Shown one piece after another: positions 1-9,785 of a stretch of 64,000 nucleotides of DNA. The position numbers and the translations under genes are program-made. The stretch is from Rhodothermus marinus DSM 4252 (lineage in GTDB: Bacteria; Bacteroidota; Rhodothermia; Rhodothermales; Rhodothermaceae): contig NC_013501.1 of NCBI RefSeq assembly GCF_000024845.1, positions 1,430,001 through 1,494,000 of the forward strand, in the 5' to 3' direction. Under the pieces are notes generated by a model. It made no database searches and was not told the origin of the DNA. It saw only the letters and a program-made list of their open reading frames with translations. The first letter of the stretch is position 1. Each line of letters begins with the position of its first letter.

Positions 1-1568
<1,568 letters not shown>

Positions 1569-1582
1569 GGGATTGATTATTC

Positions 1583-1588
1583 TATAAT
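1583..1588 (+). promoter_or_regulatory. possible -10 element (TATAAT)
   Basis: TATAAT lies in a short AT-rich patch between ligA and the first secreted-protein gene, whose start is 58 bp downstream. No convincing -35 partner is visible at the usual spacing, and members of this phylum often use a different -7 sequence, so this is only a candidate. Confidence 0.25.
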
Positions 1589-1645
1589 TGGGTTGTATCA
1601 TTTCCATGTGCAGCGAGATAAACATCATACGCAAGACTTTTCATC

Positions 1646-2257
1646 ATGCGCTGGCCATTGACCATATGGCTCATGTTAATGCCTGGCCTGCTGGCTGCAC
1701 AGCCGGTCTATTTCTTTGGACGAATGGGCCTGGGGCAGGTGATAGAAATGGGGACGGAAGGGATATGGCGTCCCACTATCGGACTGGGTCTTGGCCTTGA
1801 GACGCCCTGGCCGGTTTCCATTGAAACCGCCGTAGAAGGATTTGCGCTTAACTGGCGATCCCCCGGTGAGGCTGCGTTGTCCCGGACTCATCTGCTATCT
1901 GACGTAGCTTTTCCTCCCTATACAGGTCGGTTACGTCATGTGCTTTTCAATCTGGCGCTGCGAGCCCGTCTGCTCCGCTACAGGCAGGGTGAGCTGGCAC
2001 TGGGCATCGGGCCGGCTCTGCGTTACAGCAGAGAAAAGATCACAAGGGACTATGTATGGTGCGTAAATCCTTACGTTGATATGTACACCTGTTTTGAGCG
2101 TGAAGTGTCCAGACAACGCTGGGAGGTTGCCAGTTACTTCTTCATAGAGGCAGGATTGTATTCAGTACGACGGCGCTGGGGGCTGGCGGTTTTTCTGGAA
2201 TCGGTCAACGCTTCGGACCCGTTCCTGGCTCTCGGGTTGCGAATCACCCGACGATAA
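1646..2257 (+). CDS. secreted or outer-membrane barrel-like protein, unknown function
   Basis: 203 aa. The first 19 residues (MRWPLTIWLMLMPGLLAAQ) form a signal peptide with an AxAQ-like cleavage site. The rest shows alternating hydrophobic/polar strands rich in glycine and aromatics (GLGLGLETPWPVSIETAVEGFAL, ALGIGPALRYSR) and ends in LALGLRITRR, as expected for a small outer-membrane beta-barrel. Two cysteines sit in one predicted loop (VWCVNPYVDMYTCF). The next gene begins 5 bp after this stop and encodes a protein of the same size and plan, so the two are probably co-transcribed distant paralogues. I do not recognise a named family. The codons look less GC-extreme than those of ligA. Confidence 0.7.
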   Translation: MRWPLTIWLMLMPGLLAAQPVYFFGRMGLGQVIEMGTEGIWRPTIGLGLGLETPWPVSIETAVEGFALNWRSPGEAALSRTHLLSDVAFPPYTGRLRHVLFNLALRARLLRYRQGELALGIGPALRYSREKITRDYVWCVNPYVDMYTCFEREVSRQRWEVASYFFIEAGLYSVRRRWGLAVFLESVNASDPFLALGLRITRR

Positions 2258-2262
2258 GCGTC

Positions 2263-2862
2263 ATGCCGGCGACGCTGATTTTGCTGCTGGCGCTATTGGC
2301 GCCGCCTTCAGACACGACGGACACGGTCTGGTTGGAATGGCATTCCGGCCGTCGATGGATCCACACGCAGGAGGGATCGGGCTTGTACACGGGGGTGCTG
2401 CTGGGATGGCCCGCCTCGCCCCGGCATGGAATCCAGTTTGGGCTGGGCTTCATGCGGCGCCTGACCAAAGCCCTCGAAGCACACGAGATCGGCCTGCTTG
2501 CACCGGGAGGACAGGGACCGGCACGTGACCGCTTTCCGATGACGCAACTCGACGGATACGTACGCCTGTACGTCCAACCCGATCTGAGCCCTTCCCTGCA
2601 GGTAGAGATTTCGAGCGGCCTGGGGATCGTCTGGACGGAGATGCCTTACAGAGCGCCGCTTTTCTGTATTCCGGAGTGGTGTGACACAGACCGTTCTGTC
2701 GTCAGTTCCTGGCGACGTCTGGACGGCGGGCTCAGCGGTAGCCTGGCTGTGTTGATTCCGGTCGGAGCGCTGGTGATAGGTGGACGCCTGAGCATCCATC
2801 AACTCTTCGCCACGGCGCGTGACGTCTGGATGGCGGGCCTGGTGCTGCGGTTGCGCCGGTAG
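2263..2862 (+). CDS. secreted or outer-membrane barrel-like protein, second of a tandem pair
   Basis: 199 aa with a short hydrophobic N-terminus (MPATLILLLALLAPPS) that could be a signal peptide. Glycine-rich amphipathic strands follow (GVLLGWPASPRHGIQFGLGFMRRL, VEISSGLGIVW), then a cysteine pair in one loop (FCIPEWCD), and the protein ends in MAGLVLRLRR. Length, cysteine-pair position and basic C-terminal strand parallel the preceding protein, suggesting an old duplication, although direct sequence identity is low by eye. It starts 5 bp after the upstream stop, so the genes very likely share a transcript. Function unknown; an outer-membrane structural or host-environment role is only a guess. 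Confidence 0.65.
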   Translation: MPATLILLLALLAPPSDTTDTVWLEWHSGRRWIHTQEGSGLYTGVLLGWPASPRHGIQFGLGFMRRLTKALEAHEIGLLAPGGQGPARDRFPMTQLDGYVRLYVQPDLSPSLQVEISSGLGIVWTEMPYRAPLFCIPEWCDTDRSVVSSWRRLDGGLSGSLAVLIPVGALVIGGRLSIHQLFATARDVWMAGLVLRLRR

Positions 2863-2953
2863 TCTGCAGACAGGCTTGCTGCACCATTCTTTGACACGTT
2901 TCTGACCAGATCTTTATGGACGGCAGTTGCTTTGAATACAGCACCGTGCTTTT

Positions 2954-2973
2954 TTAGGATAAAAAAATCCTAA
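2954..2973. promoter_or_regulatory. 20-bp palindrome, candidate repressor operator before the porin gene
   Basis: A perfect 7-bp inverted repeat, TTAGGAT and ATCCTAA, flanks six adenines, 31 bp upstream of the porin start codon. The outer half-sites TTAGG...CCTAA resemble operators of DtxR-family metal-dependent repressors in overall shape, though the centre differs. The position fits repression of the downstream gene. It is unlikely to be a terminator because the six-base A loop lacks a following U-run. Assigning a regulator is inference. Confidence 0.45.
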
Positions 2974-3004
2974 TTATCGATTCAAACCAGCGAGAGATGA
3001 TGTT

Positions 3005-4210
3005 ATGCGACGCCTGATATTGTTCGCGCTGGGATGGGGGCTGGCATGGGCTGGCTCCGTCCGGGCCGGTGTTCCGGCCGATACGATCCGGGCGCAGGGC
3101 ACCTGGGGGCAGGTGCGGCTGGACGCCCGCTATCGCTACGAACTGGTGGACGAGACAGGCAAAGAAACCGCGCGGGCCTCGACGCTGCGGCTGCGTGTGG
3201 GATACGGAACGCCTGCGTTTGAGGGCTTTCGGGCCTATGCGGAGGTCGAGGGCCTGAAAGCGGTGGGTGCCGACCGTTACAACAGCCTGCGCAATGGACG
3301 CACGCAATATGCCACGGTGGCCGATCCGGAAAAGGCCGAACTGAATCAGCTCTGGCTGGAGGCGAACCTGATTCCGCGGACGCGCCTGCGGGTGGGGCGT
3401 CAGCGGATTACCTACGACAACCACCGCTTCATCGGCAACGTGGGCTGGCGCCAGCTCGAGCAGACCTACGACGCGGTCGCGCTGACGAGCCGCCCGTTGC
3501 CCGGGCTGACGATCGACGGCGCTTACCTGTGGCGCGTGCAGAACGTGCTTTCGCAGCGGCAGCGGCTTGCTGCACCATTGCTGCACCTGGCCTACACGGG
3601 CTGGCGCGTTGCCCGCGTGGTGGCCTACGGCTACTGGATCGGCTACGAAGAAGCGGCCAGTGCGGCGCGCTCGGTGCAGACCTACGGGATCCGTCTGGAA
3701 GGCAGCCGGCCGCTTACCGATCGGCTGGCGCTGCGCTACACGGGCGAATATGCCTACCAGATGGACTACCGGGACAATCCGAACGATTTTGCCGTGCAGT
3801 ACGCGCATGGTCTGCTGGGGCTGACCGTGCGGCAGCAGGGCTGGGTGGTGTCGGCCACTGGCGCGCTGGAGCTCTTCACGAGCGACGACGGTGTAGCCTT
3901 CAGCACACCGCTGGCCACGCTGCACGCCTTCCAGGGATGGGCCGACCGCTTCCTGAGCACGCCGCCGCAGGGCCTGCGCGATCTGTACGTGTCGCTGAGC
4001 GTGCGGCGGGGACGTGTCCAGGCGACGGGCGTCTATCATGACTTTGCCAGCGACGACGGCGACGTAGCCTACGGACGCGAGCTGGATCTGGTGGCGGGCT
4101 ACGTGCTCACGCCAAATCTTTCACTCCTGGTAAAATATGCCGCCTACGAAGCCCGCGCCTGGAGCGTGGACGTCCAGAAATACTGGCTCATGATGACCTT
4201 CAGCTTCTGA
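3005..4210 (+). CDS. outer-membrane porin of the alginate-export (AlgE-like) type
   Basis: 401 aa. A signal peptide (MRRLILFALGWGLAWAGSVRA) precedes a beta-barrel. The stretch LRVGRQRITYDNHRFIGNVG followed by WRQLEQTYDAVAL is typical of the alginate-export domain family, whose members form 18-strand outer-membrane channels. Strand-like segments with tyrosines continue to the C-terminal MMTFSF, which ends in phenylalanine as many outer-membrane proteins do. The substrate cannot be read from sequence: family members carry anionic polysaccharides but many homologues have unknown cargo. The gene stands alone, with a palindromic operator candidate upstream and a strong terminator immediately downstream, so it is probably monocistronic and regulated. 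Confidence 0.85.
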   Translation: MRRLILFALGWGLAWAGSVRAGVPADTIRAQGTWGQVRLDARYRYELVDETGKETARASTLRLRVGYGTPAFEGFRAYAEVEGLKAVGADRYNSLRNGRTQYATVADPEKAELNQLWLEANLIPRTRLRVGRQRITYDNHRFIGNVGWRQLEQTYDAVALTSRPLPGLTIDGAYLWRVQNVLSQRQRLAAPLLHLAYTGWRVARVVAYGYWIGYEEAASAARSVQTYGIRLEGSRPLTDRLALRYTGEYAYQMDYRDNPNDFAVQYAHGLLGLTVRQQGWVVSATGALELFTSDDGVAFSTPLATLHAFQGWADRFLSTPPQGLRDLYVSLSVRRGRVQATGVYHDFASDDGDVAYGRELDLVAGYVLTPNLSLLVKYAAYEARAWSVDVQKYWLMMTFSF

Positions 4211-4238
4211 AGAAACCGACGTCCTTGCGCGTTTAAGT

Positions 4239-4271
4239 CCCCACCCGTATTGCATGGGTGGGGATTTTTTT
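4239..4271 (+). terminator. rho-independent terminator of the porin gene
   Basis: An 8-bp perfect GC stem (CCCCACCC / GGGTGGGG) with a 9-base loop is followed by A and seven T. It begins 28 bp after the porin stop. Confidence 0.92.
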
Positions 4272-4357
4272 ATAGAATGGGCCGCTGCGTCGATATTAGC
4301 TGCTGGAACAGGTTTTGCCCGGCCATAGATGTTGTTCGTGATCAACCAGCAGTAAGA

Positions 4358-4570
4358 ATGCGTATGCGTGTGCGGGCAGAGGATGTGTGCCTGATGATGC
4401 AGCACGTGTTCAACGCGGCCATTGCGCTGCTCAAGGACAGTGAGCAGCTCAGCGAAGAAGTGAGCCTGGTGCGGACGGCACGGCTGGCGGCGTTGCAGCG
4501 CTCGCTGGAGGATGTGGTGACCATCTACAAGGCCTACGAAGAAGACCAGCAGCAGCGATTCCGCTCCTGA
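4358..4570 (+). CDS. small helical protein, unknown function
   Basis: About 70 aa from the ATG at 4358 (MRMRVRAEDVCLMMQHVFNA). The same frame is open upstream to a TTG at 4250, but that start lies in the loop of the preceding terminator and is rejected. The protein is predicted to be mostly alpha-helical and highly charged, with no membrane segment (SEQLSEEVSLVRTARLAALQ, then YKAYEEDQQQRF at the C-terminus). It ends 6 bp before the GTG start of the symporter gene, so it is probably translated from the same mRNA. I recognise no family. It could be a small partner of the symporter, but only the spacing supports that. Confidence 0.6.
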   Translation: MRMRVRAEDVCLMMQHVFNAAIALLKDSEQLSEEVSLVRTARLAALQRSLEDVVTIYKAYEEDQQQRFRS

Positions 4571-4576
4571 TCGTCG

Positions 4577-6130
4577 GTGCTGACCCCCCTCGATTATCTG
4601 ATCCTGCTGGGCTATCTGCTGGGCTCCGTTGCACTCGGACTGTGGGCCGGTGGACGCCAGCGTCATGCCGTCGATTATTTCCTCGGCAGTCGCACGCTTC
4701 CCTGGTGGGCGCTCTGCCTGTCGGTCGTCGCCACCGAGACCAGCACGCTGACGGTGATCGGCATTCCGGCCGTGGCCTACGGGGGGGATCTGAGCTTCTG
4801 GAAGCTCACGATCGGCTACGTGCTGGGCCGCATCGCCGTCGCTTTTTTTCTGTTGCCCCGCTACTTTGAAGGCTCGCTCACGACGGCCTATGCCTTTCTG
4901 GGGCAGCGTTTCGGGCAGGGTATGCAGGCGGCCGCCTCGCTGGTTTTTCTGGCCACGCGGTTGCTGGCCGACGGCGTGCGCCTCTTTGCCACGGCCATCC
5001 CGCTGAAGGTCATGGCCGACATGGCCGGGCTTTCGGTCTCGTATCTGGAGGTGATTCTGGTGGTGGCCGGTGCTACCGTGCTCTATACGTTGATTGGCGG
5101 GCTGCGCGCGGTGGTCTGGCTCGACGTGATGCAACTGCTGGTGTACATCGGCGGGGCCCTGGGGGCGCTGTGGGTGCTCTGGAATGGGGCACCGGACGGA
5201 TGGTGGCAGATGGCCACGGCGGCAGGCAAAACCCGGCTGCTGGTGCCCGGCGCCGAGACCAGCCCGATCCGGTGGTTGACCGAGCCCTACGTGTTCGTGA
5301 CGGCCGTCGTGGGGGGCGCCGTCTTCTCGATGGCCTCGCACGGCACGGACCACCTGATGGTGCAGCGCCTGCTGGCCTGTCGGGACCTGAGCGACAGCCG
5401 GAGGGCACTTATTGGGAGCGGTCTGATCGTGATGGCTCAGTTTGCGCTGTTTCTGCTGGTGGGGCTGCTGCTCTGGGTGCATTACGGCGGGGCCACGCCG
5501 GCCGAACTGGGGCTGTCGCGCGCCGACGAGGTGTTTCCGCGCTTCATCATCGAAGGACTGCCGCCGGGCGTCTCCGGACTATTGCTGGCCGGCATTCTGG
5601 CGGCCGCCATGAGCACGCTTTCCTCTTCGCTGAACGCGCTGGCGTCTTCGACGCTGTTCGATCTGTACGAACGCTGGCGGGGACGTCCGCTCGACGGCCG
5701 GCAGTCGCTCGTGGTCTCGCGGCTGCTGACGCTTGGCTGGGCGCTCGTGTTTGTCGGCTTTGCCAGCCTGTTCGAAAGCACCGACAATCCGGTCGTCGAA
5801 CTGGGACTGTCGATCGCCTCGTTTACCTACGGCGGGATGCTGGGCGTTTTCCTACTGGGACGCTTCAACCGGCGCGTTTCGCAGCGATGGGCGATCGGCG
5901 CCTTCCTGGCGGCCATCGGGTTGATGGTGCTGGTGATTTTCGGCGTGTGGGTGCGTCCGGACGGCAGGTTGCTCTTTGCGCTGGTACCGGAGGCTTCCGA
6001 GGGACTGCGTCGCCTGGCCTGGCCCTGGTACACGCTGCTGGGCGCGCTGCTGACGCTGCTGCTCGGATCCTTGCCGCACCTGGGGCATAGGTACCGACGT
6101 TCATCAAGCCAGACGCGGCACCTCCGATGA
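4577..6130 (+). CDS. sodium:solute symporter (SSS family)
   Basis: 517 aa integral inner-membrane protein with about 13 hydrophobic segments. It imports a small solute by coupling to Na+. SSS-family features seen are the start LDYLILLGYLLGSVALGLWAG, DYFLGSRTLPWWA in the first helix pair, SVVATETSTLTVIGIPAVAY, and the later AAAMSTLSSSLNALASST stretch that carries the sodium-site serines. Substrate is not deducible; relatives carry sialic acid, sugars, proline or unknown solutes. Start is GTG, 6 bp after the small upstream gene. Its stop overlaps the next start (ATGA), so translation is coupled to the PgpH-type phosphodiesterase. That coupling suggests a link to osmotic or ion homeostasis (inference). 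Confidence 0.92.
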   Translation: MLTPLDYLILLGYLLGSVALGLWAGGRQRHAVDYFLGSRTLPWWALCLSVVATETSTLTVIGIPAVAYGGDLSFWKLTIGYVLGRIAVAFFLLPRYFEGSLTTAYAFLGQRFGQGMQAAASLVFLATRLLADGVRLFATAIPLKVMADMAGLSVSYLEVILVVAGATVLYTLIGGLRAVVWLDVMQLLVYIGGALGALWVLWNGAPDGWWQMATAAGKTRLLVPGAETSPIRWLTEPYVFVTAVVGGAVFSMASHGTDHLMVQRLLACRDLSDSRRALIGSGLIVMAQFALFLLVGLLLWVHYGGATPAELGLSRADEVFPRFIIEGLPPGVSGLLLAGILAAAMSTLSSSLNALASSTLFDLYERWRGRPLDGRQSLVVSRLLTLGWALVFVGFASLFESTDNPVVELGLSIASFTYGGMLGVFLLGRFNRRVSQRWAIGAFLAAIGLMVLVIFGVWVRPDGRLLFALVPEASEGLRRLAWPWYTLLGALLTLLLGSLPHLGHRYRRSSSQTRHLR

Positions 6131-8523
6131 GCATCTGGGAACGATTCCAACGGGGGCGGCGAACGCCCCGACCGGTCGGTCAGCAACTGGAACGTGGCCG
6201 CGAGCAGGAGACCCGTCGGCAGCGTCGGCGGCAATGGATGATCAAAGCGGCGATCTGGCTCGGACTGATCGTGCTGACGCTGATCGCCTTTCCACGTGAA
6301 CGCGTCTATCAGTTCACCGTACGCGTCGGCGAGGTCTGGCAGCACAACGATCTGGTCGCCCCTTTTGATTTTGCCCTCTACAAGGATCCCGAGCAGCTGG
6401 AGCAGGAGCGTCGCCAGGTGATCCTGCAGACGCCTCCGTACTTCCGGGAGGTGCCCGATGCGATGCGTCGCATGGAGGCCAACCGCGACACCGTGCGCAT
6501 GCAACTGGAGGCAATCTTCGAGGCCTATGCCAGCTATCGCCGGAATCTGCTGCGGGGACGACAGGATGCCGCGCGGGACGACTCGCTCCGCTATGCGGAG
6601 CTCCGGCGTAATGCCCGCGTCAAGCTGACGCCGGAGCAGTGGCGTCTGCTGGCCGAAGACTATCGGGCTGCTATTAACGAGGCGGGTCAGGTAGTCCGAC
6701 GCGGTGGCCAGGAGCCGCTGTACGTGCGGGCGCTGGAGGAAGCCTGGTCATTTGGCGTCCAGGTGCTTCAGCTCGGGTTGCTCGACGTGCCGCGCGACAG
6801 CGTGCTGACCGATGAGATCGTCGTGCGCAACGAAGTGGAGCGAACCGAGCGCGTGCTCTCGGTCGATCGCGTCTTCGGGCTGGACGAAGCCTACGGCGCC
6901 GCCCGCGAGTATTTCCTGCAACAGTTCAACAACCGCCCCGAGCTGGCCAGCATTGCGCTGGCTTTTTTCCGGGCGATTCTGGTGCCTTCCTATGTCTATC
7001 TGCGCGCTGAAACGTTGCACGCCTGGGAGCAGCAGCAGGCGCGTATTTCGCCCACCTACGGGCTGGTGAAGGCGGGTGAGGTGATCGTACAGCGCGGCCA
7101 GGTCGTGACCGAAGAGATCAAGCGCAAGCTGACCTCGCTCGAGCGCGCGCAGCAGGAACGGGGTGGCACGGCACTGTTCTGGCGACGCCTGCTCGGCCAG
7201 ACGCTCGTGACGCTGGCGACCTATCTGTTCTTCTTCCTGTATCTGTTCCTGCTCCGGCGGCCCATCTTCGACGACAACGCACAGGTGCTGCTGATCGCTC
7301 TGATCTTTGCGGCCATCCTGGGGCTTTATGCCATTGCCGTGCGGTTGCCCACACTGGCCATGTATGCCGTGCCCGTGGCCATCGCCTCGATTCTGCTGAC
7401 GGTTATTTTCGATTCGCGCGTGGCGCTCTTCGGGACGATCACGCTGGCCTTCATCGGGGGGCACCTGCTCAGTTACGACTTCGAGTTCGTGTTTGCCACG
7501 GTCTTTGCCGGAACGCTCGGCATCTTCAGCGTGCGCGACATCAAAAACCGCGGCCAGTTTTTCCTGAGCGCCGGGCTGGTCTTTCTGGGCTATCTGGTGG
7601 TACTGGGCGCTTCGGCCCTCTGGCATCCGGCCGCCAGCGGGCGCTTTCTGTCGGACCTGCTGCTGGTGGGCATCAACTCGGTGCTGGTGCTGATGGCCTA
7701 TCCGCTGCTCTGGGTCTTCGAGCGGGCCTTCGACATCACCACCGATCTGACGCTGCTGGAACTGTCGGACACCAACCGGCCGCTACTCAAAGAGCTGAGC
7801 CTGCGGGCACCGGGCACCTTCAACCATTCGCTCCAGGTGGCCAACCTCGCCGAGGCGGCCGCGGCGGCCATCGGAGCCCATGCGCTGCTGGTGCGCGTCG
7901 GGGCCCTCTATCACGACATCGGCAAGATGATCAAGCCCGAGTACTTCGTGGAGAACCAGCGGCCGGGCATGAATCCGCACGAGAACCTCAAGCCGCGCAT
8001 GAGCGCGTTGATCATCGCCAGCCATGTGAAAGAGGGGCTGGAGATCGGCCGCCAGTACGGGTTGCCCAAAAAGGTGCTGGATTTCATCCCCATGCACCAT
8101 GGCACCACCCGGATCGAGTACTTCTACCGGAAGGCAGTAGAGCAGACGGGCGATCCGAATCTGCCGGACGCGGAGTTTCGTTATCCCGGACCCAAACCAA
8201 ACTCCAAGGAAACGGCCATTCTTATGCTGGCCGATTCGGTCGAGGCCGCCAGCCGGGCACTCGAAGAACCCACGCACAAGCGGCTGGAGGCGCTGATCGA
8301 TCAGATCTTCCGGGCACGCATCGAGGACGGGCAACTGGACGACACGGACCTGACCTTCCGCGATCTCCAGAAGATCAAAGAGACGTTTCTGCAGATGCTG
8401 CTGGCCATCTACCATATCCGCGTGAAGTACCCGGGTATGGAAGAGCAGGAGCAGAAAGATCAGAAAGCGCCGAGCGAAACGCCCGCTTCGCAGGAGACAC
8501 CCGCGTCCACGCAGGATCGGTAA
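6127..8523 (+). CDS. pgpH: PgpH-type membrane HD phosphodiesterase (7TMR-HD family)
   Basis: 798 aa. A cytoplasmic N-terminal tail and one membrane helix (about residues 38-56) lead into a large extracellular region (about 57-355), then roughly seven membrane helices (about 360-540), then a cytoplasmic HD domain. Metal-binding signatures are FNHSLQ (His near 567), HDIG (near 596) and MHHGT (near 656). Relatives hydrolyse the second messenger cyclic-di-AMP, which controls K+ and osmolyte uptake in other bacteria; that activity is inferred from the family. The length and domain order match PgpH. It starts inside the stop codon of the sodium symporter gene and ends 6 bp before a convergent gene. 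Confidence 0.92.
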   Translation: MSIWERFQRGRRTPRPVGQQLERGREQETRRQRRRQWMIKAAIWLGLIVLTLIAFPRERVYQFTVRVGEVWQHNDLVAPFDFALYKDPEQLEQERRQVILQTPPYFREVPDAMRRMEANRDTVRMQLEAIFEAYASYRRNLLRGRQDAARDDSLRYAELRRNARVKLTPEQWRLLAEDYRAAINEAGQVVRRGGQEPLYVRALEEAWSFGVQVLQLGLLDVPRDSVLTDEIVVRNEVERTERVLSVDRVFGLDEAYGAAREYFLQQFNNRPELASIALAFFRAILVPSYVYLRAETLHAWEQQQARISPTYGLVKAGEVIVQRGQVVTEEIKRKLTSLERAQQERGGTALFWRRLLGQTLVTLATYLFFFLYLFLLRRPIFDDNAQVLLIALIFAAILGLYAIAVRLPTLAMYAVPVAIASILLTVIFDSRVALFGTITLAFIGGHLLSYDFEFVFATVFAGTLGIFSVRDIKNRGQFFLSAGLVFLGYLVVLGASALWHPAASGRFLSDLLLVGINSVLVLMAYPLLWVFERAFDITTDLTLLELSDTNRPLLKELSLRAPGTFNHSLQVANLAEAAAAAIGAHALLVRVGALYHDIGKMIKPEYFVENQRPGMNPHENLKPRMSALIIASHVKEGLEIGRQYGLPKKVLDFIPMHHGTTRIEYFYRKAVEQTGDPNLPDAEFRYPGPKPNSKETAILMLADSVEAASRALEEPTHKRLEALIDQIFRARIEDGQLDDTDLTFRDLQKIKETFLQMLLAIYHIRVKYPGMEEQEQKDQKAPSETPASQETPASTQDR

Positions 8524-8529
8524 GGGAGC

Positions 8530-9447
8530 CTACAGGCTCTGCAGGTGAGCCTGGAGGGCTTCGATGGATTCGGGCCCGATCCGAAACGAAAGCAGGGCCG
8601 TCGGTCGATCGCGCAGGGCGGCCACACGCCGGTGGCTCTGGGGCGTGCAGAGCAGCAGATCGGCCTGTTCGAGGAGCGGGCGCAGGTGGTGGCGGCTTTC
8701 TTCGATGGCCACGGCCAGTACCTGTCCGCCAAAGCCCGTGGCCACGCGGAGTTCGGTCAGCAGGTGGGGGATCGTTTCGGGTTGCAGCGTGACCAGCCCG
8801 ATCGTCTCGCGGGGAAGGAGCATGGCGACGCGTTCCAGCGCGGAGGGCTCCAGGTAGGCCATGAGGCCGAGCCAGTCGGCCTGCGGAAGGCGGGCACGGA
8901 AGCGATGCAGGTCGGCATGGCGGGCCAGTACGAGATCGGCGTCTTCGTGGTGAACGAGCGATTCAGGCGTTGCGGGTTCGATCCATTCGGCCCAGGGCGC
9001 GCCCAGCGCTGCGATCAGACTTTCGGCCAGCTCCCGGGTCGGGGCCAGACAGAGCACCTTCGGGGCCGGAGTATGATCTTCCAGGAGTGACAGTTGCTCT
9101 TCCAGTAGATATTCAATGTCTTCCGAACTGAGACCAAGGCCCACAAGTCGGCGCAGCGTTTCCTGCAGCAGCGCCGCTCCCTGTTCCAGTCGCGTTTCGC
9201 GCGTCGAGGTGGCTTCGGGGCGCACCAGGTAGCGACGGCCGGACTGACTGTGGATCAGCCCTTCGGCTTCGAGTTGCTGGTAGGCTTTGCGTACCGTGTG
9301 GAAGGAGATGCCGAGCTGGCGGGCCAGTTCACGCGTGGACGGAAGCGAGGCGCCCGGCCGGAAGTGCCCGCGCACGATCAGGTAGCGCAATTGCGCCACC
9401 AGTTGCTCATGCAGTGGTTGAGATCCCGAGCGATCCAGCGTGATCAT
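8530..9447 (-). CDS. GntR-family transcriptional regulator with non-aminotransferase C-terminal domain
   Basis: 305 aa. The N-terminal 75 residues are a GntR winged helix (QPLHEQLVAQLRYLIVRG, PSTRELARQLGISFHTVRKA, LEAEGLIHSQSGRRYLV). The C-terminal 220 residues do not look like the aminotransferase domain of MocR proteins nor like FadR or HutC ligand domains by eye. A repeated alpha/beta pattern (LCLAPTRELAESLIAAL, ADLVLARHADLHRF, QVLAVAIEESRHHLRPLL) suggests a small-molecule-binding fold of periplasmic-binding-protein type. It begins 4 bp after a zinc-ribbon gene, so both lie in one minus-strand transcript. Ligand and target genes are unknown; autoregulation is usual for the family. Confidence 0.88.
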   Translation of the reverse strand: MITLDRSGSQPLHEQLVAQLRYLIVRGHFRPGASLPSTRELARQLGISFHTVRKAYQQLEAEGLIHSQSGRRYLVRPEATSTRETRLEQGAALLQETLRRLVGLGLSSEDIEYLLEEQLSLLEDHTPAPKVLCLAPTRELAESLIAALGAPWAEWIEPATPESLVHHEDADLVLARHADLHRFRARLPQADWLGLMAYLEPSALERVAMLLPRETIGLVTLQPETIPHLLTELRVATGFGGQVLAVAIEESRHHLRPLLEQADLLLCTPQSHRRVAALRDRPTALLSFRIGPESIEALQAHLQSL

Positions 9448-9451
9448 CGCC

Positions 9452-9649
9452 TCAGTCGAAGTCGCTGCAGGACATGAAATAATGGCAGCGAGGACACCGG
9501 TACTTGCAGCGATGGTTTTCCAGCCGGTGGCCGCAGTTCGGGCAGTAATCCCACCAGGCGTCGGGGGAAGGTTCGTCCGCGGAGGCGTCCCGATGGCGTG
9601 GGTGCTCCGGTAGTGGATCCGCCGAGGAGAAATGTGCGGGGCGTTTCAT
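9452..9649 (-). CDS. small zinc-ribbon protein
   Basis: 65 aa from the ATG at 9649 ([16 protein letters not shown]); an in-frame start at 9694 would add 15 residues but adds nothing recognisable. The N-terminal half is proline/aspartate-rich and probably disordered. The C-terminal 33 residues hold a zinc ribbon: CPNC, then C near RCKYRC, then CPRC and a final C ([12 protein letters not shown] ... [16 protein letters not shown]). The compact four-to-six cysteine arrangement should bind one Zn2+. Its stop is 4 bp before the GntR start, so the pair is translationally close. Function unknown: nucleic-acid or protein binding is plausible. Confidence 0.72.
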   Translation of the reverse strand: MKRPAHFSSADPLPEHPRHRDASADEPSPDAWWDYCPNCGHRLENHRCKYRCPRCHYFMSCSDFD

Positions 9650-9732
9650 GGCAGGCAAGCGGGATGATGGTCTATAAACCGGAAACCGCCGCATCAGGTT
9701 CGGGCTTGTAAGCCGGCGAGCCGTGCTGGAAG

Positions 9733-9763
9733 AAAAAAGAGCCGTTCGTTGCTCCTGAGCGGC
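9733..9763 (-). terminator. probable terminator of the minus-strand membrane-protein gene
   Basis: On the minus strand an 8-bp stem (GCCGCTCA / CGAACGGC, two G-U pairs, 7-base loop) is followed by TC and six T. It begins 23 bp beyond the stop of the 150-aa membrane protein. Confidence 0.5.
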
Positions 9764-9785
9764 GATTCCGATGACAGACTGGCCG

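Noticed and set aside
4250..4357. Upstream start of the small helical protein
   Set aside because: The TTG lies in the loop of the porin terminator; translation of a terminated region is unlikely.
8526..8539. GAGCCT/AGGCTC mini-dyad between pgpH and the GntR gene
   Set aside because: The two-base loop is too small and there is no U-run; not a convincing terminator.
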